Shown piece after piece: positions 51,908-60,210 of a stretch of DNA of 64,000 nucleotides; within the stretch, counting starts at the first letter, position 1, and each line of letters begins with the position of its first letter. A program made the position numbers and the translations under genes. Origin of the DNA: Thalassotalea mangrovi (lineage in GTDB: Bacteria > Pseudomonadota > Gammaproteobacteria > Enterobacterales > Alteromonadaceae); NCBI RefSeq assembly GCF_005116735.1, contig NZ_SWDB01000034.1:1-64000 (forward strand), written 5' to 3'. The notes beneath the pieces are model-generated. The model did no database searches and was not told the origin of the DNA. It saw only the letters and a list, made by a program, of their open reading frames with translations.

Positions 51908-54295
51908 TTACTTATGGGCTTCGCTTAAATATATCCAGGTGGATAACACCGAATCCGGGTTAAGCGATACGCTATCGATGCCCTGCTCCATCAACCAGGC
52001 GGCAAAATCTTCATGATCAGATGGCCCCTGGCCACAAATACCAACATATTTTCCACGTCGTTTACAGGCCTGAATAGCCATTTCCAGCAAGGCTTTAATG
52101 GCCGGATCGCGCTCATCAAACAAATGCGCCACCAGACCAGAATCACGATCCAGGCCTAAGGTTAGCTGGGTTAAATCGTTGGAGCCAATCGAAAATCCAT
52201 CGAAATAATCGAGGAACTGATCTGCCAGTAAGGCGTTAGATGGCAACTCACACATCATGATCACTTTCAGACCGTTTTCACCACGCACCAGACCGTTATC
52301 AGCAAGAATATCGATTACCTGCTCTGCTTCTTTCAAGGTACGAACGAATGGGATCATAATTTCGACGTTTTCTAAGCCCATCTCATTGCGAACGCGTTTA
52401 ATCGCTTCACATTCCATCGCAAAACACTCGCGGAACTCTTCGCTGATATAACGAGATGCACCACGATAACCAATCATTGGGTTTTCTTCATCCGGCTCGT
52501 AAACATCACCACCCACTAAGTTCGCATATTCGTTTGATTTGAAATCAGACATACGAACAATCACTCGCTCTGGTGCGAATGATGCTGCAAGTGTTGCAAT
52601 ACCTTCGGTTAATTTGCCGATGTAAAACTCACAGGGAGAATCATAGCCGGCAATGATATCTTTGATTTCATCCTGCAGGCCGCTGTCAAGCGTATCAAAA
52701 TTAATCAATGCTTTAGGGTGAACACCGATCATTTTATTAATGATAAATTCAAGACGAGCCAGGCCAATACCACTGTGTGGTAATCGAGCAAAGGTAAATG
52801 CCCGGTCCGGGTTACCAACGTTCATCATAATTTTAAATGGGATCGCCGGCATATTATCAATTTCAGAGCGCTTAACTTCGAAATCCAGTTCACCATCATA
52901 GATAAAACCGGTATCACCTTCGGCACAACTTACTGTTACCTTGCTGCCGTGGGACAGTAAATCGGTGGCATTGCCGCAACCAACAACCGCAGGAATACCC
53001 ATTTCACGGGCAATGATTGCCGCATGACAGGTTCGGCCACCACGATTCGTTACGATCGCAGAGGCACGTTTCATGATTGGCTCCCAGTCAGGATCCGTCA
53101 TATCCGTTACCAGGACATCACCCGGTAATACTTTATCCATTTCATCAATACTGTTGAGAACTTTTACCGTACCTTTACCGATCTTATGACCGATAGCACG
53201 ACCTTCACACAATACGTTGGAGTTGCCCTGTAATAAAAACTGTTCCATTACATTGCCGCTTTCACGACTGCGCACGGTTTCCGGGCGAGCCTGAACAATG
53301 TACAGCTTGCCATCGAGTCCGTCTTTGGCCCACTCAATATCCATTGGACGACCATAGTGTTTTTCGATGATCATTGCCTGTTTTGCCAACGCCTGTACTT
53401 CCGCGTCGGTAATGGAGAAACGATCAGCCTGAGCCTGTTCTACATCAATAACTTCGACCTGCTTGCCGTGACTGGTATCGTCGGTATATACCATTTTCAC
53501 CAACTTAGAACCGATATTACGGCGCAGTATCGCCGGTTTTTCATTCTCTACCGAAGGCTTGAATACGTAAAATTCGTCAGGATTAACAGCGCCTTGTACC
53601 ACCATTTCACCCAGGCCATAGCTGGATGTAATAAACACCACCTGGTCGAAACCAGATTCTGTATCGATACTGAACATTACCCCGGATGAGGCGATATCGG
53701 AGCGAACCATGCGCTGAATGCCCGCTGACAGGGATACGCCTTTGTGGTCATATCCTGAGTGGACACGATAAGAAATAGCTCGGTCGTTAAATAACGAGGC
53801 AAATACGTGTTTAATGGCAACCATCACGGCGTCAAAACCACGCACGTTCAAAAACGTCTCCTGCTGCCCGGCGAATGACGCATCCGGCATATCTTCCGCA
53901 GTTGCCGAAGAGCGCACCGCAAATGAGACTTCATCGCCATGCCCGGCACTTAATTTTTCGTATGCCTGAGCGATGTCATTTTGCATTTCAGGTAGAAATG
54001 GCGTATCGATAATCCACTGGCGGATTTTTGCGCCAGCTTCGGTAAGGGCCTGAATATTATCAACATCCAGACTATCTAATTCGGCATAAATTTTTTCAGT
54101 GAGACCCGACTGGTCAAGAAATTCATTGAAAGCGAAAGCGGTGGTGGCAAAGCCCGATGGTACTTGAACACCCAAAGAAGACAAATTGCTGATCATTTCC
54201 CCTAACGAGGCATTCTTGCCTCCTACGCGATCAACGTCGTTCATGTTCAGGTCTTCATACCAAAGTACATGTTCTTGCACGTTATTATTCTCCAA
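51908..54295 (-). CDS. ppsA: Phosphoenolpyruvate synthase
   Basis: 795 residues. An N-terminal ATP-binding domain ('[13 protein letters not shown]', '[26 protein letters not shown]'), the swivelling phosphohistidine domain '[24 protein letters not shown]' (H near 424), and the PEP-binding barrel with '[18 protein letters not shown]'. It converts pyruvate and ATP to PEP for gluconeogenesis. It diverges from ppsR, its own regulator. Confidence 0.97.
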   Translation of the reverse strand: MENNNVQEHVLWYEDLNMNDVDRVGGKNASLGEMISNLSSLGVQVPSGFATTAFAFNEFLDQSGLTEKIYAELDSLDVDNIQALTEAGAKIRQWIIDTPFLPEMQNDIAQAYEKLSAGHGDEVSFAVRSSATAEDMPDASFAGQQETFLNVRGFDAVMVAIKHVFASLFNDRAISYRVHSGYDHKGVSLSAGIQRMVRSDIASSGVMFSIDTESGFDQVVFITSSYGLGEMVVQGAVNPDEFYVFKPSVENEKPAILRRNIGSKLVKMVYTDDTSHGKQVEVIDVEQAQADRFSITDAEVQALAKQAMIIEKHYGRPMDIEWAKDGLDGKLYIVQARPETVRSRESGNVMEQFLLQGNSNVLCEGRAIGHKIGKGTVKVLNSIDEMDKVLPGDVLVTDMTDPDWEPIMKRASAIVTNRGGRTCHAAIIAREMGIPAVVGCGNATDLLSHGSKVTVSCAEGDTGFIYDGELDFEVKRSEIDNMPAIPFKIMMNVGNPDRAFTFARLPHSGIGLARLEFIINKMIGVHPKALINFDTLDSGLQDEIKDIIAGYDSPCEFYIGKLTEGIATLAASFAPERVIVRMSDFKSNEYANLVGGDVYEPDEENPMIGYRGASRYISEEFRECFAMECEAIKRVRNEMGLENVEIMIPFVRTLKEAEQVIDILADNGLVRGENGLKVIMMCELPSNALLADQFLDYFDGFSIGSNDLTQLTLGLDRDSGLVAHLFDERDPAIKALLEMAIQACKRRGKYVGICGQGPSDHEDFAAWLMEQGIDSVSLNPDSVLSTWIYLSEAHK

Positions 54296-54385
54296 GAAGT
54301 ATGAAACAGGATCGAAGTGACTTATAGTAAAGATAATTAAGTCGCCGGTATTCTACACAACCCTCAACTTAACTGAAACACATAA

Positions 54386-54399
54386 TGTAAGTTTTTACA
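54386..54399. promoter_or_regulatory. Possible HexR-like palindrome before ppsR
   Basis: TGTAAGTTTTTACA has perfect 5-bp arms TGTAA/TTACA with a 4-bp spacer, one base shorter than the recalled HexR consensus. It lies 12 bp before the ppsR start in the shared ppsA/ppsR gap. ppsA is a known HexR-type target in some relatives. Weak evidence. Confidence 0.3.
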
Positions 54400-54410
54400 A
54401 GGAAGCACAA

Positions 54411-55220
54411 ATGCGCGCAGCTTTTTACATTTCCGACGGTACAGCAATCACCTCTGAAGTCTTCGGTCATGCTTTATTATCGTTATTTCCGGTCGAGTTT
54501 GAACACTTTACCATCCCCTTTGTTGAGACCGCCGAAAAAGCCCAACAGGTAAAGCAGCAAATCAACCAGACTTATAAGAAATCTGGATTAAAACCCTTTG
54601 TATTTCATACCTTTGTAAATCCTGAGACGCGACAAATCATCGACAGTTGTGATGGTGTGATTTACAATTTTTTAGAACATTTTATCAGCCCGGTAGAGCA
54701 ACAATTAGGTATTGGAGCAAAGCCAAAAGCGCACCGAACTCACTCGATTCATGAGAACAGTTATGACTACAGAATCGACGCCGTGAACTTTGCACTGGCA
54801 AATGATGATGGCACTCGTGTAACGGATTATGAACACGCTGACATTATTTTGGTCGGAGTATCTCGTTCAGGTAAGACCCCTTCCTGTCTTTACCTGGCCC
54901 TGCAATATGGCATTAAAGCGGCAAACTACCCATTTACCGAAGATGACATCGATGAATTACGCCTACCAGAATTTTTGCAAAAGCATAAACACAAGTTATT
55001 TGGCCTGACGATAGATGCGGATCGATTAACCGACATTCGCAATGGTCGTATGGCAAATTCGAAATACTCTTCCGCCAGGCAGTGTCGCCTCGAAGTAAGA
55101 GAAGTTGAGAAGCTCTACAAGCGAGAAAAAATTCCGTATCTGAACACCACCAAGTTTTCCGTGGAAGAAATCTCGGCAAAAATCCTGTCGGATACCGGCC
55201 TGCAACGCTACAAATATTAG
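54411..55220 (+). CDS. ppsR: PEP synthase regulatory protein (kinase/pyrophosphorylase)
   Basis: 269 residues, DUF299 family. '[24 protein letters not shown]' opens the protein and the P-loop '[15 protein letters not shown]' lies near 148-162. It inactivates PpsA by ADP-dependent threonine phosphorylation and reactivates it by Pi-dependent dephosphorylation. Divergent pairing with ppsA is conserved. AAGGAAG precedes ATG 54411. Confidence 0.95.
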   Translation: MRAAFYISDGTAITSEVFGHALLSLFPVEFEHFTIPFVETAEKAQQVKQQINQTYKKSGLKPFVFHTFVNPETRQIIDSCDGVIYNFLEHFISPVEQQLGIGAKPKAHRTHSIHENSYDYRIDAVNFALANDDGTRVTDYEHADIILVGVSRSGKTPSCLYLALQYGIKAANYPFTEDDIDELRLPEFLQKHKHKLFGLTIDADRLTDIRNGRMANSKYSSARQCRLEVREVEKLYKREKIPYLNTTKFSVEEISAKILSDTGLQRYKY

Positions 55221-55241
55221 ATCTCGAATCCTTATCCCTAT

Positions 55242-55294
55242 CGTTAACCTGCGTGTGCTACTAATCGTCCAATTAAAGAAACATCAGGTTAACG
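55242..55294. promoter_or_regulatory. Inverted repeat between ppsR and upp
   Basis: CGTTAACCTG (55242-55251) and CAGGTTAACG (55285-55294) are perfect inverted 10-mers, 33 bp apart. It lies 22 bp after the ppsR stop and 105 bp before the upp promoter box. It may be a terminator-like stem or a binding-site pair. Confidence 0.4.
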
Positions 55295-55398
55295 GTAACG
55301 CTTAATCTTACTTACATTGCCATTCGCAGTAGTTAATTTTGCACCACAAAAAGTGCATTAATCTTCGATATCCCACCACAAAATCCCGGCAAAATTGC

Positions 55399-55404
55399 TA
55401 TAAT
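55399..55404 (+). promoter_or_regulatory. Probable -10 box of the upp-uraA promoter
   Basis: A consensus TATAAT, 32 bp before the upp start codon. The -35 region (about 55376-55381) is poor, which may mean activator help or simply a weak box. Confidence 0.5.
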
Positions 55405-55435
55405 CGCCCGCGAAAAGATTTACCGAGGATTGATC

Positions 55436-56065
55436 ATGGCTGTACATGAAATTAAACACCCTTTAGTACAACATAAACTAGGCCTGATGCGTGCCGCTGG
55501 CATCAGTACCAAAAGTTTTCGCGAGTTATGCTCAGAAATTGGCAGCTTGCTAACCTACGAAGCGACCCGCGATTTGGCAATGGAAACCAAAGCTATCGAT
55601 GGCTGGCAAGGAAATACCATCGATGTACAACACATCAAAGGCAAAAAAATGACCTTAGTGCCTATCCTGCGTGCCGGTTTGGGTATGCTTGACGGTGTGA
55701 TGACATTATTGCCGAGCGCCAAAGTCAGTGTCGTTGGCCTCTATCGCGATGAAGAAACGCTCGAAGCTGTGCCTTATTTCGACAAAGTGGTTAAAGACAT
55801 TGATGAACGCAGTGCGTTAATCGTTGATCCTATGCTGGCAACCGGTGGTACCTTAATCGCGACCATCGATTTATTGAAAGCCAAAGGCTGTAAAGACATT
55901 CGTGGCCTGTTTCTGGTGGCATCACCTGAAGGGATTGAAAAACTTCAGCAAGCTCACCCAGATGTCGATATCTATGTGGCTTCTGTTGATGATCATTTAA
56001 ACGATCACGGTTACATCATCCCGGGACTGGGAGATGCAGGTGATAAAATCTTCGGTACCAAATAA
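55436..56065 (+). CDS. upp: Uracil phosphoribosyltransferase
   Basis: 209 residues from ATG 55436 (GAGGAT upstream). '[24 protein letters not shown]' is the N-terminal block and '[26 protein letters not shown]' the PRPP loop. It salvages uracil to UMP. uraA begins 1 bp after its stop, so uptake and salvage are coupled in one operon. Confidence 0.97.
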   Translation: MAVHEIKHPLVQHKLGLMRAAGISTKSFRELCSEIGSLLTYEATRDLAMETKAIDGWQGNTIDVQHIKGKKMTLVPILRAGLGMLDGVMTLLPSAKVSVVGLYRDEETLEAVPYFDKVVKDIDERSALIVDPMLATGGTLIATIDLLKAKGCKDIRGLFLVASPEGIEKLQQAHPDVDIYVASVDDHLNDHGYIIPGLGDAGDKIFGTK

Positions 56066-56066
56066 C

Positions 56067-57278
56067 ATGACGCAACTTAAAACGCCCTTGTTGGGCTTAC
56101 AAATGCTGTTCGTTGCCTTTGGCGCCCTGGTGTTGGTCCCGATTTTAACCGGACTGGACCCTAACGTAGCCCTGTTTACCGCCGGTGTTGGTACCCTGGT
56201 ATTCCAGCTCGTCACCAAACGTCAGGTACCCGTGTTCTTGGCATCATCTTTCGCCTTTATCGCGCCAATTAGCTACGGCGTTGCAACCTGGGGCATCGCT
56301 GCGACTATGTCTGGCCTGGCTGCCGCCGGTTTACTCTATGTACTGTTAAGCTTACTGGTAGCGTGGCGCGGCAACGCGATTATTCACAAGCTACTGCCGC
56401 CGGTTGTAGTAGCTCCGGTCATCATGGTTATTGGTCTCAACCTGGCGCCAGTTGGTGTCAACATGGCCCTCGGTAAAACCGGTGACGGTGCTGCGCAACT
56501 GGTCGATAGTAACATTGCATTAATCATTTCCTTATCGGCGTTAGCCGTAACCTTACTGACCTCACTGCTGGGTAAAGGAATATTTAAGCTGGTTCCGATC
56601 CTGGTTGGTCTTTTAGTTGGTTACGTACTGTCTTTATACTTCGGAATCGTAAATTTTGATGCGGTGACTAGCGCTGGCTGGTTCGCCATGCCCAACTTTA
56701 CTGCACCGGTTTTCCACTGGGAAGCCATTTTGTTTATTTTGCCGATTGCGATTGCGCCGGCCGTTGAACACATTGGCGATATAACCGCCATCTCCGGTGT
56801 TGCCGGTAAAGACTACCTGGAAAAGCCCGGGCTAAAACGTACCCTGATGGGAGACGGCCTGGCAACTTCGACGGCGGCAATGTTCGGTGGTCCACCGAAT
56901 ACGACCTATTCCGAAGTTACCGGCGCCGTGGCATTAACCAAATCGTTTAACCCGGTGATTATGACCTGGACCGCGGTATTTGCTATAGCCTTGTCGTTCC
57001 TGGAAAAAACCGGTGCGCTATTAAGTACCATCCCGGTACCGGTAATGGGCGGCATTATGGTGTTGCTGTTTGGTACCATTGCGGTCATTGGCCTGAAAAC
57101 CCTGGTGGTTGCTCAGGTTGACCTGTCCAAAGGGAAAAACATGGCCATTGTTGCCGTTGCCCTGGTATTTGGCCTCGGTGGTATGCACTTTGACCTTGGC
57201 ATCATGCAATTACAGGGGATCGCCCTGGCGGCGATTTCAGCGATCGTTTTGAATCTGGTCCTGCCGAAAGAAAAATAG
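56067..57278 (+). CDS. uraA: Uracil permease, NCS2 family
   Basis: 403 residues from ATG 56067 with about 14 membrane helices. 'GLQMLFVAFGALVLVPILTGLDPNVALFTAGVGTLVFQ' and 'IAIAPAVEHIGDITAISGV' with the substrate-binding Glu, followed by 'GGPPNTTYSEVTGAVALT', match UraA/NCS2 symporters. It imports uracil with protons. Operon partner of upp. Confidence 0.93.
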   Translation: MTQLKTPLLGLQMLFVAFGALVLVPILTGLDPNVALFTAGVGTLVFQLVTKRQVPVFLASSFAFIAPISYGVATWGIAATMSGLAAAGLLYVLLSLLVAWRGNAIIHKLLPPVVVAPVIMVIGLNLAPVGVNMALGKTGDGAAQLVDSNIALIISLSALAVTLLTSLLGKGIFKLVPILVGLLVGYVLSLYFGIVNFDAVTSAGWFAMPNFTAPVFHWEAILFILPIAIAPAVEHIGDITAISGVAGKDYLEKPGLKRTLMGDGLATSTAAMFGGPPNTTYSEVTGAVALTKSFNPVIMTWTAVFAIALSFLEKTGALLSTIPVPVMGGIMVLLFGTIAVIGLKTLVVAQVDLSKGKNMAIVAVALVFGLGGMHFDLGIMQLQGIALAAISAIVLNLVLPKEK

Positions 57279-57306
57279 CGAAAATTACGTTATTTCTCAG
57301 CGTATT

Positions 57307-57356
57307 AATCAAGGGGTCAGAGTCGTTGAAATTTCAACAACTCTGACCCCTTGATT
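57307..57356. repeat. REP-like palindrome, copy 2
   Basis: Arms 57307-57331 and 57332-57356 pair over 25 bp with one mismatch and no spacer; the core TCAAGGGGTCAGAGTCGTTGA differs from copy 1 at one base. T-runs follow. It lies between convergent uraA and the serine hydrolase gene, as copy 1 lies between convergent genes. Confidence 0.9.
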
Positions 57357-57362
57357 TTTTAT

Positions 57363-58724
57363 TTAGTTTAACAGTGACAGTACTTGTGCAAGTTTCCTTG
57401 ATGTCGGATACGGGTCAGCACTCCAGCCAAGGCGAACAATGACGACATCTTGAGATGGGATCATCATCACCACTTGCGAACGATTACCGGACATCGCGTA
57501 GGCGTCGTCTGGTAGCTCTGGCCAGCGCAACTCATCACCGCCCGCATTTAACCAAAACTGATAGCCATATCGAGGATCATTGTTAGAAACGTTAGGCGAT
57601 TGAGCCTTGGCTACCCAGTCTTCACTTAAAAATCTGGTGCCGTTTAATGCACCGCCATTTAACATAACTTGGCCAAGTTTTGCCCAATCCGGTGCACTTG
57701 CATAAATATAAGAGCTGCCGACTAATACACCACTTGGATCCGGCTCAAACGTCGATTGCGCCATATTTAGCGGCTCAAACCATTGCTCATATAGATAATC
57801 TATTTGCTGCTGGACGTTTCCACCTAAGGTTTCATATACCAGTCTGGACAATAGATTGGTGGTACCGGAAGAATAAGAAAAGTGCTCGCCCGGGGAATAA
57901 ATTAACGGACTTTGCATCGCAATATCGGAAGCCGAATAGGTGTAAAACAACATACGGGTTGAATCACTGCCCGGTGCATAAGTCTCATCAAAATCCAGAC
58001 CTGAAGACATCTGCAGTAAACTCTCTAGATCTATTTCCCGACGATCGTCCTGTTGCCACGCTTCAAACAAATTGTTTTCATTAAGTTCAAGCTGCTTTTG
58101 ATGGATAAGATTTCCGACCATCATCGCGGTCACACTCTTACCCATTGACCAACCAAGATGTGGTGTGTGTTGCTCAAATCCTTCACCGGTGGCGTATGCC
58201 ATGACTTTGCCGTTTTTTACGACCAATAAAGACCGGGTTTGAAAACCTTGAGCATTATCTTCAGCAACGATTGCAGCAACCTTTGCTTGTAGTTCTGTAT
58301 CGATATCAGTAAGTTCACTACCTAATGGCCAGGCTTCTTCCGATGCAGCAATAGCTGCAATGTTTACGGCATCAAGCGCCTTAGTGTTACCAATATCAAG
58401 GGTACAGCCTATGCCATCCCTGAACGTTGCACTCATCGGTGATAAACCTAACAGGTTGGCATACGCTTTTTTCCGGTCATCATCATATGCCACCTCAACC
58501 AGTGCGTATGCTGGCGAGTAAGACGCCAAATCCGCCATCACCTGGTCTTCGTCCAGACCGGTAATATAACGAGCTGAGCAGGCAATTTTTGCGCCAAGGC
58601 CAGTGGCAACATCCGCCGCTGATCCGAGCGACATTGGGGATACGCCAGCAAGAGGTTTTAATAAAAGGAGTATCGCAATAAAAAGCGCGATCAATGTAAA
58701 AAAGATTGATTTGAGCCGGGCCAT
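57363..58724 (-). CDS. Serine hydrolase, class C beta-lactamase-like
   Basis: 453 residues from ATG 58724 (AGGATGAAG upstream; ATG 58733 is also possible). A membrane anchor or signal (about 5-25), then a beta-lactamase/esterase fold with catalytic S-x-x-K 'SMGK' near 193 and 'YSS' near 283 in place of YxN. 'SGLDFDETYAPGSDSTRMLFYT' and 'NRSQVVMMIPSQDVVIVRLGW' are typical of this esterase/6-aminohexanoate hydrolase-like group. Substrate unknown; antibiotic resistance should not be inferred. Confidence 0.85.
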   Translation of the reverse strand: MARLKSIFFTLIALFIAILLLLKPLAGVSPMSLGSAADVATGLGAKIACSARYITGLDEDQVMADLASYSPAYALVEVAYDDDRKKAYANLLGLSPMSATFRDGIGCTLDIGNTKALDAVNIAAIAASEEAWPLGSELTDIDTELQAKVAAIVAEDNAQGFQTRSLLVVKNGKVMAYATGEGFEQHTPHLGWSMGKSVTAMMVGNLIHQKQLELNENNLFEAWQQDDRREIDLESLLQMSSGLDFDETYAPGSDSTRMLFYTYSASDIAMQSPLIYSPGEHFSYSSGTTNLLSRLVYETLGGNVQQQIDYLYEQWFEPLNMAQSTFEPDPSGVLVGSSYIYASAPDWAKLGQVMLNGGALNGTRFLSEDWVAKAQSPNVSNNDPRYGYQFWLNAGGDELRWPELPDDAYAMSGNRSQVVMMIPSQDVVIVRLGWSADPYPTSRKLAQVLSLLN

Positions 58725-58824
58725 GAACTTCATCCTGTTGTTTTTATTTTCAGCGTCGATGGTACTCGCAGTTCCTGAAAAGCTCAAGAACAGAAAAACT
58801 AGAGGGTCGTGGCGATAAATCCGA

Positions 58825-59796
58825 CTATAAAATTACCGTTCGCTGGCCGTTTAGCAATATCCTGTCCTCAACATGCCATCTTACTGCTCTGGCGAGTGCC
58901 GTCGCTTCTATGTCATGACCAATTTCAATCATATCCTTGACGGTAGTGGCATGATCCACCGCTTTGACTTCCTGGACAATAATCGGTCCTTCGTCGAGAT
59001 CTTCGGTGACATAGTGTGCTGTCGCGCCAATGATTTTTACCCCACGGTCATAAGCCTGTTGATAGGGTTTCGCGCCTTTAAAGCCAGGTAAAAATGAGTG
59101 GTGAATGTTAATCGCCCTGCCCTGAAGCTTTGTACATAAATCATCCGAGAGAATTTGCATGTAGCGCGCCAGCACCAGTAAATCGCCATCATATTCACAA
59201 AAAAGTTGCCACAGTTTGGCTTCCTGCTGCGCTTTATAATTTTTATCAATCGGTAAATAATGAAAATCAATACCGTAAAATTCTGCCAGCTTACGGGTGT
59301 TTTGGTGATTGGAAATAATCGCGCAAATATCCGCCTTAAGGACACCAGATTGCCATTTGTTAAGCAGCAAATTCAGGCAATGGTCTTCACGACTCACCAT
59401 AATGATGATTTTGGGTCGGCTTAGGGCACAGCGCAATTGATAGGTCATATTCATCGCCGCAGCAAAACCGGCAAACTCCTGTTCAAATGCCTGCTGAGAT
59501 AATGAAAACTGCCGATCATCAAACTCAATGCGCATATTAAACCGTTGCTGTTCCGGATCGGCAAAGTGCCGGGCGTTAATAATAAACGCTCCATGCTGAT
59601 ATAGATGTCCGGTAATTTTTGCCATTACACCCAAATCATCGGGACAGGTTAGTTTAAGCAAATAACTCTTGTTAGCAGGATTTTGCGACCTTTCTTTTTC
59701 AGCAACGACCCCATCGGCGGTATCTGCCGGATTTAACGAAGTCACCTCATCCTTCGATATACTTTTTATTCCGCTATCCATTGATGAATTTGGCAC
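58825..59796 (-). CDS. purU: Formyltetrahydrofolate deformylase
   Basis: About 323 residues from GTG 59796, chosen for AGGAACAG upstream; ATG 59781 is an alternative and TTG 59886 less likely. The first 40-45 residues precede the ACT domain ('YLLKLTCPDDLGVMAKITGHLYQHG'), making it longer than typical PurU (about 280). The C-terminal formyl transferase fold has 'INIHHSFLPGFKGAKPYQQAYDRGVKIIGATAHYVTEDLDEGPII' with the Asn, His and Asp of the active site. It releases formate from 10-formyl-THF. Confidence 0.88.
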   Translation of the reverse strand: MPNSSMDSGIKSISKDEVTSLNPADTADGVVAEKERSQNPANKSYLLKLTCPDDLGVMAKITGHLYQHGAFIINARHFADPEQQRFNMRIEFDDRQFSLSQQAFEQEFAGFAAAMNMTYQLRCALSRPKIIIMVSREDHCLNLLLNKWQSGVLKADICAIISNHQNTRKLAEFYGIDFHYLPIDKNYKAQQEAKLWQLFCEYDGDLLVLARYMQILSDDLCTKLQGRAINIHHSFLPGFKGAKPYQQAYDRGVKIIGATAHYVTEDLDEGPIIVQEVKAVDHATTVKDMIEIGHDIEATALARAVRWHVEDRILLNGQRTVIL

Positions 59797-60210
59797 GAGT
59801 CTGTTCCTGTTTTTGCTCTGTCTATATAAGAAATTTATCGGCAATAACAAAGAGATACAAAGATAAATTTTATCAAAATGTGTCAATGGGGTTATAAGCG
59901 AGGGTAAGACCTGCCAGCTAGCAGGAAGGTCTGGGGTGACTATAGGTGTCGAGTGGTGCCTAAGGCTGACAACGAAAGGCCTTAAGCTAAATTGTTTCGG
60001 TTTCAGGTTTCCGATATCTTGAACAAACTCTGGAGCCTATCTATGCCTGAGACCGGATACCTGCTAACTGATGTTTGTAGTCATCTCCTTGTAAAAGGAG
60101 ATCTCTCATCAGATACGATCGTCCAAGATTTCCTGTCGTGGCTGGAAATGACGGGGGTATTAAGCAAGGCCTCTGAGGCCTGAAACCTGAGACCCGAATC
60201 CTTTCTTTTG
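59797..60210. other. Structured intergenic region between pta and purU
   Basis: About 410 bp. It contains several inverted repeats: AGACCT/AGGTCT (about 59908-59932), TTCGGTTTCAGG with CCTGAGACCGG (59997-60056), ATCTCCTT/AAGGAGAT (60083-60102) and GGCCTCTGAGGCC (60168-60180). A further copy of the CCTGAGACC wording at 60186-60194 also pairs with the first arm. Either a small gene (60043-60183) or a structured RNA could explain this. Confidence 0.4.
60043..60183 (+). CDS. Possible small protein of 46 residues
   Basis: An ATG with GGAG seven bases upstream begins MPETGYLLTDVCSHLLVKG and ends in a TGA after 46 codons. The peptide looks like two amphipathic helices, with one cysteine. It lies on the strand opposite both neighbours. 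No family recognised. The overlapping inverted repeats make a non-coding explanation equally possible. Confidence 0.35.
   Translation: MPETGYLLTDVCSHLLVKGDLSSDTIVQDFLSWLEMTGVLSKASEA

Noticed and set aside
57363..58724. Beta-lactamase resistance gene
   Set aside because: The SxxK motif is there, but YxN is replaced by YSS and the surrounding blocks fit esterase-like serine hydrolases.
59890..60210. Glycine or tetrahydrofolate riboswitch before purU
   Set aside because: The hairpins do not contain the conserved core sequences of either class as I know them; reported only as a structured region.
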